A stretch of DNA of 64,000 nt, from NCBI RefSeq assembly GCF_024055895.1, contig NZ_JAMXLE010000001.1:1993768-2057767 (forward strand). The letters are read 5' to 3'. The stretch is from Rhizobium sp. L1K21 (lineage in GTDB: Bacteria; Pseudomonadota; Alphaproteobacteria; Rhizobiales; Rhizobiaceae). Both the position numbers and the translations under genes were made by a program. The stretch's first letter is position 1. Each line of letters starts with the position of its first letter. Positions 18,877-27,281 of this stretch are shown here, one piece after another. The notes under the pieces are model-generated. The model was given only the letters and a program-made list of their open reading frames with translations, was not told where the DNA came from and did not search any database.

Positions 18877-20000
18877 TGCGGGCGGTCTGCTTTTTCCGAT
18901 GTGTCTTTCAGCGGGCGGCTATTGCCGTGATAGAGGTCGCTGTCAAGATAGCGCTGGGTGGCATGACGCACGAGGACACCCACCGATGCGGCAGCCGGCA
19001 CGGCCACCAACAAGCCGACAAAACCGAAAAGAAGGCCGAAGGCAAAGAGAGCAAACATCAGCCAGACCGGATGAAGCCCGACGCTTTCTCCCACCAGCTT
19101 CGGCTGCAGGATATTGCCTTCGATAAACTGGCCGGAGGCAAAAATGCCGGCAATCAACAGAACCCACCAATATTCCGGCCAGAATTGAACCAGTGCCACG
19201 CCAACAGACAGAATCAGGCCGACCGTGGAACCCACATAGGGTATGAAACTGATCAGGCCTGAGAAAAGTCCGATCAGCAGGCCGAAATTGAGCCCGGCGA
19301 GAGATAGTGCTGCACCGTAATAGACGCCGAGGATAAGGCAGAGCGTTCCCTGCCCGCGCACGAAACCGGCAATGGTGGCATTCAGTTCCTTGGAAATCTG
19401 GCGCACGTTTTCCACATTGTCGCGCGGGATCAGCTGGTCCATGCGGGCCACCATCCGGTCCCAGTCCAGCAGCAGATAGAAGGCGACAACGGGCGTGACC
19501 ACGAGCAGGGAAATGACATCGACCAGCGCTTTGCCAGAGTTCCAGAGCTTGCTCGCGAAGGCACCGATAAATTTGGTGCCCTCCCCCAAAAGACCGGCAA
19601 AATTCTCCTTGATGGAGCCCATCTGATCCGCCAGCCAATTGGGCAGGTGAACCGAGCTTGCGGTATCCGTGATCATGGTTTGCAGGGTCGAAAGATAGCC
19701 GGGCAACTCGTCGAGAAACGCAGATGCCTGCGAGATGAGAAGCGGAATGATGATCATCATCGACAGGACAAATACGATAATGAACATGACAAGGATGGTC
19801 AGTGTCGCAGCCAAGCGGCTAAAACCCTTGGTTTCAAACCAGTCGGCGACCGGATCAAGAAAATAGGCAAGCGCCATGCCCGCCACAAAGGGCAGAAGGA
19901 TGGAGCTGAACACCGTCAGGAAAATAACCACGAAAATGAGGAAAGCAGCCCAGAACAACAGCTGTTTCCGCAAAGCACTTGGCGAAATATGCGTGGTCAT
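18873..20000 (-). CDS. AI-2E/PerM family membrane protein
   Basis: 375 residues with about eight transmembrane segments: a pair at the N-terminus (LLFWAAFLIFVVIFLTVF), a soluble-looking middle with coiled character (about 85-150), and a hydrophobic C-terminal half ending in FGFVGLLVAVPAAASVGVL, the signature region of the AI-2E/PerM (UPF0118) family. Members are proposed permeases; E. coli TqsA exports AI-2 and others act as Na+/H+ antiporters, so the substrate here is open. Middle gene of a coupled trio: its ATG overlaps the CDP-alcohol transferase stop and its stop overlaps the hdaA start. Confidence 0.88.
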   Translation of the reverse strand: MTTHISPSALRKQLLFWAAFLIFVVIFLTVFSSILLPFVAGMALAYFLDPVADWFETKGFSRLAATLTILVMFIIVFVLSMMIIIPLLISQASAFLDELPGYLSTLQTMITDTASSVHLPNWLADQMGSIKENFAGLLGEGTKFIGAFASKLWNSGKALVDVISLLVVTPVVAFYLLLDWDRMVARMDQLIPRDNVENVRQISKELNATIAGFVRGQGTLCLILGVYYGAALSLAGLNFGLLIGLFSGLISFIPYVGSTVGLILSVGVALVQFWPEYWWVLLIAGIFASGQFIEGNILQPKLVGESVGLHPVWLMFALFAFGLLFGFVGLLVAVPAAASVGVLVRHATQRYLDSDLYHGNSRPLKDTSEKADRPQ

Positions 20001-20554
20001 CGATTTTCATCCTCGTCTTGCGCATCAGACATATGCGCCAACCAGACACCCAGATAGGACGCCCCCGAAGCGATGGTCAAGACTGCGGTCAGCCAGACGG
20101 CGACAGTCAGCAACAGGGGCGACAGTAACCCCGGCATGGACTCGCTCGCCAGGAAGAGGGAGGCAAGCGTGATCTGCGCCACTGTGTTGGCCTTGGAAAC
20201 GATCAAGGGCTTCACCGCGATCGGCGTCATCATGAGGGACGATATTGCCACTGCGCCGACGATCAGGACATCGCGCGAGACAGCGAGAAAGACAAACCAG
20301 TCCGGCAAAATACCGAGCGCGGCAAGGCTGACAAAGACGGAGACCATCAAAAGCTTGTCAGCCAGCGGATCAAGCCACGCGCCAAGCGCCGTTTGCTGAT
20401 TGAAACGCCGGGCTATAATGCCATCGATACCGTCGGATATACCGGCGATCAGGAACATCGCAAAGGCCCAGCCGAATTCATCATGCAGCAGCGCATAGAC
20501 GACTGCAGGCACGAGAAGAAAGCGGACAACGGTAATGAGATTGGGTAGGTTCAT
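19997..20554 (-). CDS. CDP-alcohol phosphatidyltransferase family membrane enzyme
   Basis: 185 residues, polytopic inner-membrane enzyme that transfers a phosphatidyl group from a CDP-lipid to an alcohol. The diagnostic DGxxAR-x8-GxxxDxxxD motif is present (DGIIAR, then GAWLDPLAD, residues 43-67). It resembles PgsA, but a second, fuller PgsA is encoded at 34593-35180 in this window, so this copy probably uses another acceptor (for example in cardiolipin or phosphatidylinositol-type lipid formation) or is a paralogue; this cannot be resolved here. First gene of the coupled trio with the AI-2E-family gene and hdaA. A 7-bp inverted repeat (20579-20595) lies 25 bases before its ATG. Confidence 0.85.
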   Translation of the reverse strand: MNLPNLITVVRFLLVPAVVYALLHDEFGWAFAMFLIAGISDGIDGIIARRFNQQTALGAWLDPLADKLLMVSVFVSLAALGILPDWFVFLAVSRDVLIVGAVAISSLMMTPIAVKPLIVSKANTVAQITLASLFLASESMPGLLSPLLLTVAVWLTAVLTIASGASYLGVWLAHMSDAQDEDENR

Positions 20555-20578
20555 AGCCAGAGATGCTCTTTATTTTGT

Positions 20579-20595
20579 CAATCATGTAATGATTG
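20579..20595. promoter_or_regulatory. Inverted repeat, candidate operator in the divergent region
   Basis: CAATCAT-gta-ATGATTG, perfect 7-bp arms. It overlaps a TTGACA (minus, 20575-20580) and lies between the CDP-alcohol transferase gene and purM. Operator function is inferred from symmetry and position only. Confidence 0.35.
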
Positions 20596-20785
20596 CCTTG
20601 CCATGCGCCAAGTGGCCCGCGCGTTTGCGGAAGAATGCGAACGCTTTTGCCCCTTCGTCGCCCGAAGGCGTTTCCAAGCCGCCTCAGCCGTTGAAATGCC
20701 GGGGTAAAGCCTTGATTCACGCTTGCATATGCGGTGTCGTCATGCCAAACGCTGGCCAGTTAAATTCCAGCCGGGAGAATTGCGC

Positions 20786-21859
20786 ATGAGCGGCGAAGGA
20801 CGCAACGGTCTGACCTATAGCGATGCCGGGGTCGATATCGATGCCGGGAACCTGATGGTCGAGAAGATCAAGCCCGCCGTGCGCTCCACCATGCGCTCGG
20901 GCGCAGACGGTGAAATCGGCGGTTTCGGCGGCCTGTTTGATCTCAAGGCTGCAGGCTTCAAGGACCCGATCCTGGTTGCGGCCAATGACGGCGTGGGCAC
21001 CAAGCTGAAGATCGCGATCGATGCGAACTACCACGATACGGTCGGGATCGACCTTGTCGCCATGTGCGTCAACGATCTCGTGGTTCAAGGTGCAGAGCCC
21101 TTGTTCTTCCTCGACTATTTTGCGACCGGCAAGCTCGACCCTGACCAGGGTGCTGCCATCGTCAAGGGCATCGCAGCTGGCTGCGTGGATGCGGGCTGTG
21201 CGCTGATTGGCGGCGAAACCGCTGAAATGCCCGGCATGTATTCTGCAGGCGACTATGATCTTGCCGGCTTTGCCGTCGGCGCTGCCGAGCGCGGTCAGCT
21301 TTTGCCGTCCGTCGCTATTGCCGAAGGCGATGTGATCCTTGGCCTTGCCTCATCTGGCGTTCATTCCAACGGGTTTTCGCTGGTGCGCAAAATCGTGGAG
21401 ATTTCGGGCCTTGGCTGGGATGCCCCCGCCCCCTTTGCCGAGGGCAAGGGACTGGGCGAAGCGCTTCTCACCCCGACACGCATTTATGTACGGCAGGTTT
21501 TGAAGGCGATCCGCGAGACCGGCGCAATCAAGGCTCTCGCGCATATCACCGGCGGTGGTTTTCCTGAAAATATCCCGCGCGTGCTGCCGAAGACACTGGC
21601 CGCTGAAATCGATCTCGGCGCGATTGCCGTTCCGCCCGTTTTCTCATGGCTGGCCAAGACCGGCGGCGTTGAGCCCAAGGAGATGCTGCGCACCTTCAAC
21701 TGCGGCGTCGGCATGATCGCCGTGGTGGCTGAAGCCGATGCCGAGAAAGCGAAGGCATCTCTGGAGGCGGAAGGCGAGAGCGTCTTCACGCTTGGTCGCA
21801 TGGTCGCCCGCCAAGATGGCGCGCAGGGCACCGTTTACAAAGGTACGCTTGGCCTATGA
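20786..21859 (+). CDS. purM: Phosphoribosylformylglycinamidine cyclo-ligase (AIR synthetase)
   Basis: ATP-dependent ring closure of FGAM to AIR, step 5 of purine synthesis. 357 residues, normal for PurM. Seen: [14 protein letters not shown] at the start, the [14 protein letters not shown] phosphate/ATP loop (about 68-82), [12 protein letters not shown] near 138-149 and [15 protein letters not shown] near 188-202. Of several upstream in-frame starts, ATG at 20786 has GGGAGAA 6 bases before it and begins the conserved [15 protein letters not shown]. Its last bases overlap purN (ATGA), giving a coupled purM-purN operon. Confidence 0.97.
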   Translation: MSGEGRNGLTYSDAGVDIDAGNLMVEKIKPAVRSTMRSGADGEIGGFGGLFDLKAAGFKDPILVAANDGVGTKLKIAIDANYHDTVGIDLVAMCVNDLVVQGAEPLFFLDYFATGKLDPDQGAAIVKGIAAGCVDAGCALIGGETAEMPGMYSAGDYDLAGFAVGAAERGQLLPSVAIAEGDVILGLASSGVHSNGFSLVRKIVEISGLGWDAPAPFAEGKGLGEALLTPTRIYVRQVLKAIRETGAIKALAHITGGGFPENIPRVLPKTLAAEIDLGAIAVPPVFSWLAKTGGVEPKEMLRTFNCGVGMIAVVAEADAEKAKASLEAEGESVFTLGRMVARQDGAQGTVYKGTLGL

Positions 21860-22482
21860 GCGCGGCGAAGAAGCGCGTCGTTGTCTTCATCTCCGGCAGC
21901 GGCTCCAATATGGTCGCGCTCGCTGAGGCAGCGCAAGCGGCAGACTTTCCCGCGGAAATCGTCGCCGTCATTTCAGACAAGGCAGACGCAGGTGGTCTAG
22001 TCAAAGCCGCAGCGCTTGGCATTGCAACCCATGCTTTCGAACGCAAGAACTTTGCGAGCAAGGGCGAGCATGAGGCTGCCATTCTGGCCAAGCTCGCCGA
22101 GATTGCGCCGGACATCATCTGTCTTGCCGGCTATATGCGCCTGTTGAGCGGCGAATTCGTGCGGGCCTATGAGGGCCGCATCTTGAACATCCACCCGTCC
22201 CTGCTGCCACTCTTTCCGGGCCTGCACACCCACCAGCGCGCCATCGACGCGGGCGTGAAGATTGCCGGCTGCACGGTGCATCTTGTGACCGAAGGGATGG
22301 ACGAAGGCCCGATACTGGCCCAGGCCGTGGTGCCGGTTCTCGCCAGCGACACCGCTGATGACCTGGCAGGCCGGGTTTTGAGCCAGGAACACCGCATCTA
22401 TAGACAGGTGCTGAGGCAGTTCGCACAAGGGACCCTGCCCGGAGGTACAGATTCCGACCAAAGCCTGCTATCGCTGGGTTGA
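21856..22482 (+). CDS. purN: Phosphoribosylglycinamide formyltransferase 1
   Basis: Transfers a formyl group from 10-formyl-THF to GAR, step 3 of purine synthesis. 208 residues. Seen: [14 protein letters not shown] at residues 9-22, the catalytic Asn-x-His in [14 protein letters not shown] (about 110-123) and the catalytic Asp region [13 protein letters not shown] (about 143-155). ATG overlaps the purM stop by four bases. The next gene, an omptin, starts 73 bases later with its own ribosome-binding site. Confidence 0.97.
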   Translation: MSAAKKRVVVFISGSGSNMVALAEAAQAADFPAEIVAVISDKADAGGLVKAAALGIATHAFERKNFASKGEHEAAILAKLAEIAPDIICLAGYMRLLSGEFVRAYEGRILNIHPSLLPLFPGLHTHQRAIDAGVKIAGCTVHLVTEGMDEGPILAQAVVPVLASDTADDLAGRVLSQEHRIYRQVLRQFAQGTLPGGTDSDQSLLSLG

Positions 22483-22554
22483 CTCTTTACGCTTCATTTA
22501 CCCTGTTTGCCGTAAATAAACCCGAGGTTGAAGCCATTGGAAAGAGGGAATCGA

Positions 22555-23523
22555 ATGACTTTCGCCAAAGCCCAATTGTTGAAGGTGGCCGGTGCTGCGG
22601 TTAGTGTTTGGCTTCTGCAAAGCGCCGCAGTCCACGCAAGCGAGCCCGTTTTCCGCTCGCTCGACGGGTCAGTTGCCCTGCGCGGCGGTTTCGGTTTCAA
22701 AAACATAACAGCCAATGAACTTGTCTATTCCGGCGGACAGCGGCTGAGCCAGTTGATCTGGACAAGCAAATACATGCGCGTGCTCTCTGCCGAGTTGAAG
22801 GTCGATCTCGACAGTGGCTGGGTGTTTCGCGCAAACGGTGGCGTGGGCTTTGGCGGCAACGGGCATATGGAAGATTATGACTGGATCAGCCCCTACGCCA
22901 CAGGAACGGGCAATGACGACTGGAGCCATCAATCTATTCACCCCGACACGCGTCTCGACCGCTTCTTCGAGGCGGGCGTTGAGGTCGGTCGCGAGCTGGC
23001 CGGCAACGCTTCCGGCAGCGTCGATCTCACCGGCGGATTTAAATATACCAACGTGAAATGGACGACCTGGGGCGGCAGCTATCTTTACAGTTCCGGCGGG
23101 TTTCGAAATACATCCGGCACAATTGCCAGCACAACACGGGGAATCACATTCGAGCAACGGCTGCCGGTGGTTTTCGCGGGGTTGAATGGGGAGAGCGTCT
23201 ATGGCGACTGGACGTTTTCCAGCAAGCTAAGAGGTGGTTTCACCGTCGGTGCCGGTGATATCGACAATCACTGGCTGCGTAATCTTCGCTTCGAAGACAA
23301 GTATCGCATTGCTCCGGTGCTGGAAGTCGAAGCATCCGCCGCGTACCGGTTCAGCAACAGGATTTCAGCTTTCGCTTCTGCCGGTTTTGAAAAGATATTC
23401 CGCGCCTATGGCGATATCACTCAGACGAACACATCCACCGGTTCGTCGCAAACCTACGCAGGTGCTGCTGGCGGCGATTATCAGTCAATCGGCGTATCAT
23501 TTGGCCTGAAAGGTCAGTTTTAA
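22555..23523 (+). CDS. Omptin-family outer-membrane protease
   Basis: 322 residues. Signal peptide 1-28 (cleavage after VHA), then a 10-strand beta-barrel pattern ending in the aromatic SFGLKGQF. From memory of E. coli OmpT, the aligned catalytic residues are all present: MEDYDW gives Asp107/Asp109 (OmpT D83/D85), IDNHW gives Asp237/His239 (OmpT D210/H212); HPDTRLD and GGSYLYSSGGFR also match. The lipid-A-binding positions Y134/E136/R138 of OmpT are Phe162/Tyr164/Asn166 here. Expected to cleave exposed peptides (for example near basic residues) at the cell surface. ATG at 22555 has AAAGAGGGA upstream; a TTG at 22528 is rejected. Convergent with, and overlapping by four bases, the NUDIX gene. 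Confidence 0.9.
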   Translation: MTFAKAQLLKVAGAAVSVWLLQSAAVHASEPVFRSLDGSVALRGGFGFKNITANELVYSGGQRLSQLIWTSKYMRVLSAELKVDLDSGWVFRANGGVGFGGNGHMEDYDWISPYATGTGNDDWSHQSIHPDTRLDRFFEAGVEVGRELAGNASGSVDLTGGFKYTNVKWTTWGGSYLYSSGGFRNTSGTIASTTRGITFEQRLPVVFAGLNGESVYGDWTFSSKLRGGFTVGAGDIDNHWLRNLRFEDKYRIAPVLEVEASAAYRFSNRISAFASAGFEKIFRAYGDITQTNTSTGSSQTYAGAAGGDYQSIGVSFGLKGQF

Positions 23524-24110
23524 AGCTTATCCCTGTGCAGCATGGCCCATTGCAGGGCCATGATGGTTTTGGCGTCGATGATTTCGCCAGAGGCGATGGC
23601 TGCGTAGGCGTCATCGAGGCGCATTTCCACGATTTCGATATCCTCGTGCTCCTCCTCCAGCCCGCCGCCGTCATGCACCCTGGCAGCAAGGCTCACACGG
23701 GCCGCATAGATGTGAATGGTCTCCGTCAGCGCGCCGGGTGATGCGATCGTCTGGAAAAGGAACCGGAGATCACCGACTGCATAACCGGTCTCTTCCAGCG
23801 TTTCGCGGCGGATGGCCTCTTCGGGTGCGTCGCCATCCAGAAGCCCCGCAGGAATCTCCAGGACGAACGGGGGCAAACCGGCATGCTGCGTCGCGATGCG
23901 AAACTGGCGCACCAGAACCACGATATCACGCTCGGCATCATAGAGCAGAATGGCAACGGCGGAGCCGTGATCCATCACCTCGCGCGGCAGGCGGAACGTC
24001 TCGCCGCGGGAACTGGTATAGTCGATTTCCAGCCGGTACAGTTTGTTCCAGCCCGAATAAGCCAGTTCACTGCTGACGGTTTCCACCTTCGCCTTCTTGA
24101 AAAAACTCAT
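23520..24110 (-). CDS. NUDIX hydrolase (NudK/ADP-ribose pyrophosphatase-like)
   Basis: 196 residues. Hydrolyses a nucleoside diphosphate linked to another moiety; the NudK-type spacing suggests GDP-mannose or ADP-ribose. Seen: VVLVRQFRIATQ before the fold core, LEIPAGLLDGDAPEEAIRRE followed by TLEETGY (about 108-133), the Nudix box, with one residue fewer than the strict GX5E consensus, as I recall for NudK. FYASPGALTE-type loop is FQTIASPGALTETIH here. ATG at 24110 overlaps the stop of the upstream molybdopterin oxidoreductase (ATGA), so translation is coupled. Confidence 0.9.
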   Translation of the reverse strand: MSFFKKAKVETVSSELAYSGWNKLYRLEIDYTSSRGETFRLPREVMDHGSAVAILLYDAERDIVVLVRQFRIATQHAGLPPFVLEIPAGLLDGDAPEEAIRRETLEETGYAVGDLRFLFQTIASPGALTETIHIYAARVSLAARVHDGGGLEEEHEDIEIVEMRLDDAYAAIASGEIIDAKTIMALQWAMLHRDKL

Positions 24111-26215
24111 GCCTTTTTCAGCCATACCCGATTGTCGTGAAGTGCGGCGCCGCCATAGGGGGCGACACAATCTGCACCTGTGAGCACATTGATGCCTTCG
24201 CCGTCCAGATGCGCCTTGTTGGGCCAGAGACCTTCGGCGATCAAAACGCCGGTTCTCGCCTCGTCGGTCACGCGCGCGTGCAACCGCAACTCGCCGCGCT
24301 GATTGCCGATCTGCACGATATCGCCCGTATCAACGCCCAGCTTTTGCGCATCGTGGGCGCTGATCATCACTTCCGGCCGGCCTTCCTTTTCGCGGGAGGT
24401 TTTGGTTTCCGCAAAGGTCGAGTTCAGGAAATTGCGCGCAGGCGATGTCGCGAGGCGAAAGGGATGCTCCTCATCAGCGGCCTCGACAAGCGGAACGAAA
24501 TCGGGAAAGGCTGGCAAATCGCGGGCAGGTCCGAGAACGCCGACACTCTCCGGCGGGCGCGTTCCGGCCCGAAATCCGGTCCAGTCCGGTGAAAAGCGGA
24601 ACTTGCCGTCAGCATGGGCAAAGCCGTTCAGGTAATGCGCCTCTTCAAAAGGAACCTGCCGGTCGATCCAGTGTTCGCGGTCGAGTTGCTCCAGTTCGCC
24701 CGGACGCAGCACAGACGCGATCAGCTCGCGCTCGCTCATGCCGAAACCTGCCTTGTCGGCGACACCGAGGCGCTTGGCCAGCTCTTCAATCACAAAGAGA
24801 TTGGTGCGCACGCTCTCCGGCGGCTCAATGATTTTGGGACCAAGCAGAATGTGGCTCTGCCCTCCGCCGCGATAGATATCGTCATGCTCCACAAACATGG
24901 TGGCCGGCAGCACGATATCGGCAAGCTCTGCCGTCTCGGTCATGAACTGCTCGTGGACGGCGACGAAAAGATCTTCCCGCTGGAAGCCCTTCTTCACCAG
25001 CCGCTGCTCCGGCGCAATATTCACCGGATTGGTGTTCTGGATCAGCATCGCCGTTACCGGAGGCCCGTGCCGCAGGGCTTCGGCGTCTCCGGTCAGAACA
25101 CGGCCGACCTGCGACTGGTCGAGCACGCGAACGCCGTCATCACGATAGGATGCACCCTTGATGAGGCCTGTATCCATGCCGAAAATATCGGCGTTGGAGT
25201 GAAATGCGCCGCCGCCCTCATGCTGCCACACGCCCAGAACCGTTGGCAGGCAAAGAGCTGCATGCATGGACAGCGTGCCGGTGCGCGAGCGGGTAAAGCC
25301 GTAACCCAGCCTGAAGTAGGTCTTCTGCGTTTGCCCGACGAGCCTTGCGAAGGTTTCGATTTCATCAACGCCGAGGCCGGTGATTTCGGCGGCCCATTCC
25401 GGGGTGCGGCTTTTCAGGTGCACTTCGAGCCCGGCTGGGTCGTCGGTATATTTTTCAAGATAGGCGCGGTCGGCATATCCATCCCGGAAGGCAATGTGCA
25501 TGGCAGCGCAAGCCAGCGCCGCGTCCGTGCCGGGGCGAAGCCGCAGTTTCATGTCCGCCTGCTTCATTGTCGGCGTTTCGTAGACATCAATGACCACGAT
25601 CTTCGCACCGTTCTGCTTGCGGGCCTTCATCGCGTGGGTCATCACGTTGACCTGTGTGGCCACCGCATTGGTTCCCCAGATCACGATGCAATCGGATTTC
25701 GCCATCTCGCGGGGATCGACTCCACGCAGCGCGCCTGTTCCCATGGCAAAGCCGGTCCAGGCGGGATTGACGCAGATCGTACCAAAAAAGCCGGAATAGC
25801 CTTTTGCATGGCGCAGGCGGTCAATGGAATCGCGCTGAACAAGACCCATGGTACCAGCGTAGAAATAGGGCCAGACGGCCTCACTGCCATGCGCCGCCTC
25901 GGCCTTTGTGAAAGCCTCGGCAATTTCATCCAGCGCGTCATCCCAGCCGATATCCATCCAGCTTGCCGCACCTTTTGCGCCGCCGCGCTTGAGCGGCTTC
26001 AAAAGACGATCCGGATGATAGAGCCGCTCGGCATAGCGGGCCACCTTGGCGCAGATGACGCCATCTGTGTAATTGTTGCCCTTGGCGCCATGCACGCGGC
26101 CCATGCGGCCTTCGGCGTCGATTTCCACCTCCAACGCACAGGTGGAGGGACAGTCGTGGGGACAGGCCGAATGCGCCTTGCGGGCCTGGCCGAGATGGGG
26201 TGTCGCTATGTTCAT
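24107..26215 (-). CDS. Molybdopterin (bis-MGD) oxidoreductase
   Basis: 702 residues, DMSO-reductase superfamily. Residues 17-60 hold the N-terminal 4Fe-4S site (ACPHDCPSTCALE and GVICAK), followed by the IVIWGTNAVATQVNVMTHA MGD-binding region and the C-terminal MGD domain (LRLHARVTDEARTGVLIAEGLWP). No Tat signal is visible, so it is probably cytoplasmic and needs a partner electron carrier. The Mo ligand is not clear: the region around FFGTICVNPAWTGFAMG (about 145-161) is the likely place. ATG at 26215 opens the conserved part; an ATG at 26281 would add 22 residues. Coupled to the NUDIX gene. Substrate unknown. Confidence 0.87.
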   Translation of the reverse strand: MNIATPHLGQARKAHSACPHDCPSTCALEVEIDAEGRMGRVHGAKGNNYTDGVICAKVARYAERLYHPDRLLKPLKRGGAKGAASWMDIGWDDALDEIAEAFTKAEAAHGSEAVWPYFYAGTMGLVQRDSIDRLRHAKGYSGFFGTICVNPAWTGFAMGTGALRGVDPREMAKSDCIVIWGTNAVATQVNVMTHAMKARKQNGAKIVVIDVYETPTMKQADMKLRLRPGTDAALACAAMHIAFRDGYADRAYLEKYTDDPAGLEVHLKSRTPEWAAEITGLGVDEIETFARLVGQTQKTYFRLGYGFTRSRTGTLSMHAALCLPTVLGVWQHEGGGAFHSNADIFGMDTGLIKGASYRDDGVRVLDQSQVGRVLTGDAEALRHGPPVTAMLIQNTNPVNIAPEQRLVKKGFQREDLFVAVHEQFMTETAELADIVLPATMFVEHDDIYRGGGQSHILLGPKIIEPPESVRTNLFVIEELAKRLGVADKAGFGMSERELIASVLRPGELEQLDREHWIDRQVPFEEAHYLNGFAHADGKFRFSPDWTGFRAGTRPPESVGVLGPARDLPAFPDFVPLVEAADEEHPFRLATSPARNFLNSTFAETKTSREKEGRPEVMISAHDAQKLGVDTGDIVQIGNQRGELRLHARVTDEARTGVLIAEGLWPNKAHLDGEGINVLTGADCVAPYGGAALHDNRVWLKKA

Positions 26216-26301
26216 GCAAAAGGTATAAGCGGATGCACCAAGACTCGCAAAGGTAAATTGCGATGCATCAAAACTGTTCATAATACCGATTGGAATCTGG
26301 A

Positions 26302-27150
26302 ATGAATTACCGGCACATCTATCACGCTGGCAATTTCGCAGACGTTCTCAAACACGCCGTCCTGGCCCGTCTGATCGTTTACCTTCAGCAGAAGGACAAG
26401 GCGTTTCGCGTTCTCGATACGCATGCAGGCATAGGGCTTTACGATTTAACGCTGGATGAAGCGCAAAAGACCGGCGAATGGCGCGAGGGGATCGGCAGGC
26501 TGCTTGAAGCTGACCTGCCCGCAGACGCAGCGGCTCTCTTGGCACCGTATCTTGATGCGGTTCGCAAACTGAATCCGGAAAATGGCGTAACGCTTTATCC
26601 AGGCTCACCAAAACTCACTCGCATGCTGCTTCGTCCACAGGACCGGCTCTCTGCCATGGAGCTGCATCCGGAAGATGCCCGCGAGCTTCACAATGTCTTT
26701 GATGGCGATTTCCAGGTTCGCGTAACAGAGCTGGACGGATGGCTTGCCATGGGCGCACATCTGCCTCCCAAGGAAAAGCGCGGCCTCATCCTCGTTGACC
26801 CACCTTTTGAAAAGGAAGGGGAATACGACCGCATGGTGCGCAATCTGCAAAAGGCCTATCGCCGCTTTGCCGGTGGCGTCTATTGTCTCTGGTTTCCCAT
26901 GAAAAAAGGCGCGCCCATTGCCGATTTTTATGCGGCGCTGAAAGAGACAGGCATTCCCAAAATGCTTGCGTGCGAACTGACCGTAAAGAGCGACCGCGAC
27001 ACAACCGGCTTGAACGGCTCAGGCCTCATAATCGTCAACCCGCCCTACACACTCGAAAAAGAGCTTCAAATAATATTGCCTGCCGTCAAAGATGTACTAA
27101 AGCAGGACAGATTTGCGTCATCTCGATCATTTTGGATAAACGCCGAGTAA
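26302..27150 (+). CDS. rlmJ: 23S rRNA A2030 N6-methyltransferase
   Basis: SAM-dependent methylation of 23S rRNA A2030. 282 residues, the RlmJ size. Seen: MNYRHIYHAGNFADVLKH at the start, a Rossmann SAM motif FRVLDTHAGIGLYDL (about 36-50), and the catalytic LVDPPFE (about 162-168). ATG at 26302 is used rather than an upstream start because it gives the conserved N-terminus. Divergent from the molybdopterin oxidoreductase gene with only 86 bases between. Confidence 0.95.
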   Translation: MNYRHIYHAGNFADVLKHAVLARLIVYLQQKDKAFRVLDTHAGIGLYDLTLDEAQKTGEWREGIGRLLEADLPADAAALLAPYLDAVRKLNPENGVTLYPGSPKLTRMLLRPQDRLSAMELHPEDARELHNVFDGDFQVRVTELDGWLAMGAHLPPKEKRGLILVDPPFEKEGEYDRMVRNLQKAYRRFAGGVYCLWFPMKKGAPIADFYAALKETGIPKMLACELTVKSDRDTTGLNGSGLIIVNPPYTLEKELQIILPAVKDVLKQDRFASSRSFWINAE

Positions 27151-27281
27151 TTTAATAAAATTCTATATTATATACTTTTGCACATTAACCAATTGACTTA
27201 ACCAAATCGAAAAAACCTTTCCAAAACGGCACGCGTTCCGTATATATTGCAAAATAATATTCACTATATCAGGAAAGCGGC
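27151..27281. promoter_or_regulatory. AT-rich spacer with TTAACCA direct repeat
   Basis: 131 bases, much more AT-rich than the surroundings, before the FkbM gene. It holds TTAACCA at 27185-27191 and 27198-27204, a direct repeat 13 bases apart that resembles CtrA half-sites, although TTAA-N9-TTAA is not the canonical N7 spacing. AGGAAAG just before 27282 is the ribosome-binding site. Confidence 0.35.

Noticed and set aside
24614-26305. 563-codon plus-strand frame opposite the molybdopterin oxidoreductase
   Set aside because: Shadow frame, His/Arg-rich composition without motif.
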